Assembly: GCA_027063295.1 (NCBI GenBank)
Contig: JAMORZ010000171.1
Location: forward strand, 1-5,122
DNA from: Sulfurimonas sp.
Lineage (GTDB): Bacteria > Campylobacterota > Campylobacteria > Campylobacterales > Sulfurimonadaceae
DNA: 5,122 bases
Reading direction: 5' to 3'
Below, one piece after another: positions 4,781 through 5,122 of this stretch. The notes beneath the pieces are model-generated. The model was not told the origin of the DNA. It did no database searches and was given only the letters and a program-made list of their open reading frames with translations. The position numbers were made by a program, and so were the translations under genes. Every line of letters begins with the position of its first letter. The first letter of the stretch is position 1.

Positions 4781-5122
4781 GGTAGAAGAGTTAAAGAAAA
4801 AAGTTTTAGATACACATGCAAAGGGTGATATAGCAGGTTTATATATGCTTGAAGCAGAAGCTGGTGAGCATTTTGATGAAGAGACACTTCATGGGTTTTA
4901 CTCCAACATCTTGGACCTTGCACTTGAAAAACTCACAGCAACACTTGAAGCACACAAAAAGTTTAACATGGAAGAGGTGCAAGATTTTGCAACTGCTCGA
5001 GCTTTGTATGAGTATGCGATGGAGCATTACCATGCAGGAGCAGCCAAAGATGCAGCAGCCCTCTTTGAAGTGCTTAGTGGTATGAGCAGCGATGATAAGT
5101 TCTCATGGTCACTCAAACTCCA
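4773..5122 (+). CDS. TPR-like helical protein, 5' part (runs off window)
   Basis: An uninterrupted frame begins at GTG 4773, overlaps the dapC end by 8 bases, and is still open at the window edge (116 codons plus 2 bases). I do not recognise a specific gene. The product is almost entirely predicted helix, acidic, and rich in Ala, Glu and Leu, with no signal peptide or membrane segment, so it should be cytoplasmic. Residues ~72-116 (from FATARALYEY onward) have the Tyr/Gly/Ala spacing of a tetratricopeptide repeat: LYEYAMEHYHAGAAKDAAALF at 78-98, but split as LYEYAMEHYHAG then AAKDAAALFEVL, followed by a turn (SGMSSDDKFSW). This resembles the first TPR of SycD/LcrH-type chaperones, but may simply be a generic TPR. 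The AAAGGA ribosome site and coupling to dapC support its reality. Its role is unknown. Confidence 0.75.
   Translation, partial: MSKVEELKKKVLDTHAKGDIAGLYMLEAEAGEHFDEETLHGFYSNILDLALEKLTATLEAHKKFNMEEVQDFATARALYEYAMEHYHAGAAKDAAALFEVLSGMSSDDKFSWSLKL

Noticed and set aside
4849..5085. 78-residue plus-strand frame at the right end
   Set aside because: The frame starting at GTG 4773 is longer, has a ribosome site, and gives a coherent helical TPR-like protein. The ATG 4849 frame is its shadow.

Overview
This window looks like chromosomal DNA from a member of the Campylobacterota (epsilonproteobacteria), probably a free-living sulfur or hydrogen oxidiser of the Sulfurimonas/Sulfurovum type. That placement is an inference. 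It rests on the modest, AT-leaning base composition, very tight gene packing, TATAAT promoters with poor -35 boxes, a small lipoprotein cytochrome c of the c553 kind, and DapC-type lysine biosynthesis. No mobile element, CRISPR array, or tRNA or rRNA gene is visible. Only about 115 bases of the window are non-coding.

Left block (1-2255, + strand): four genes that abut or overlap and read as one operon. They are the C-terminal half of MetX (homoserine O-acetyltransferase), XseB (exonuclease VII small subunit), a nitrilase-fold protein that has lost two of its three catalytic residues, and a short E1-like (ThiF/MoeB/HesA) adenylating enzyme without the usual zinc cysteines. The last two are the least explained genes here and the most interesting pair. 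An A8 tract lies just before their junction.

Middle block (2236-3531, - strand): a two-gene unit transcribed towards the first operon. A membrane-anchored monohaem cytochrome c lipoprotein with a long charged linker is followed, 6 bases later, by an inositol-monophosphatase/CysQ-family phosphatase. The phosphatase overlaps the end of the E1-like gene tail to tail by 20 bases.

Centre of divergence (3532-3640): a 109-base intergenic region with one perfect TATAAT -10 box on each strand. It serves the cytochrome unit leftwards and the dapC unit rightwards.

Right block (3641-5122, + strand): a DapC-type succinyldiaminopimelate aminotransferase (lysine and peptidoglycan precursor synthesis). Overlapping its end by 8 bases is a GTG-started, helix-rich TPR-like protein that runs off the window.

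Most genes look like ordinary housekeeping functions (methionine, DNA repair, diaminopimelate, phosphate-ester hydrolysis, periplasmic electron transfer). The possible undescribed element is the catalytically altered nitrilase-like protein coupled to the cysteine-poor E1-like enzyme. Its substrate cannot be read from the sequence.
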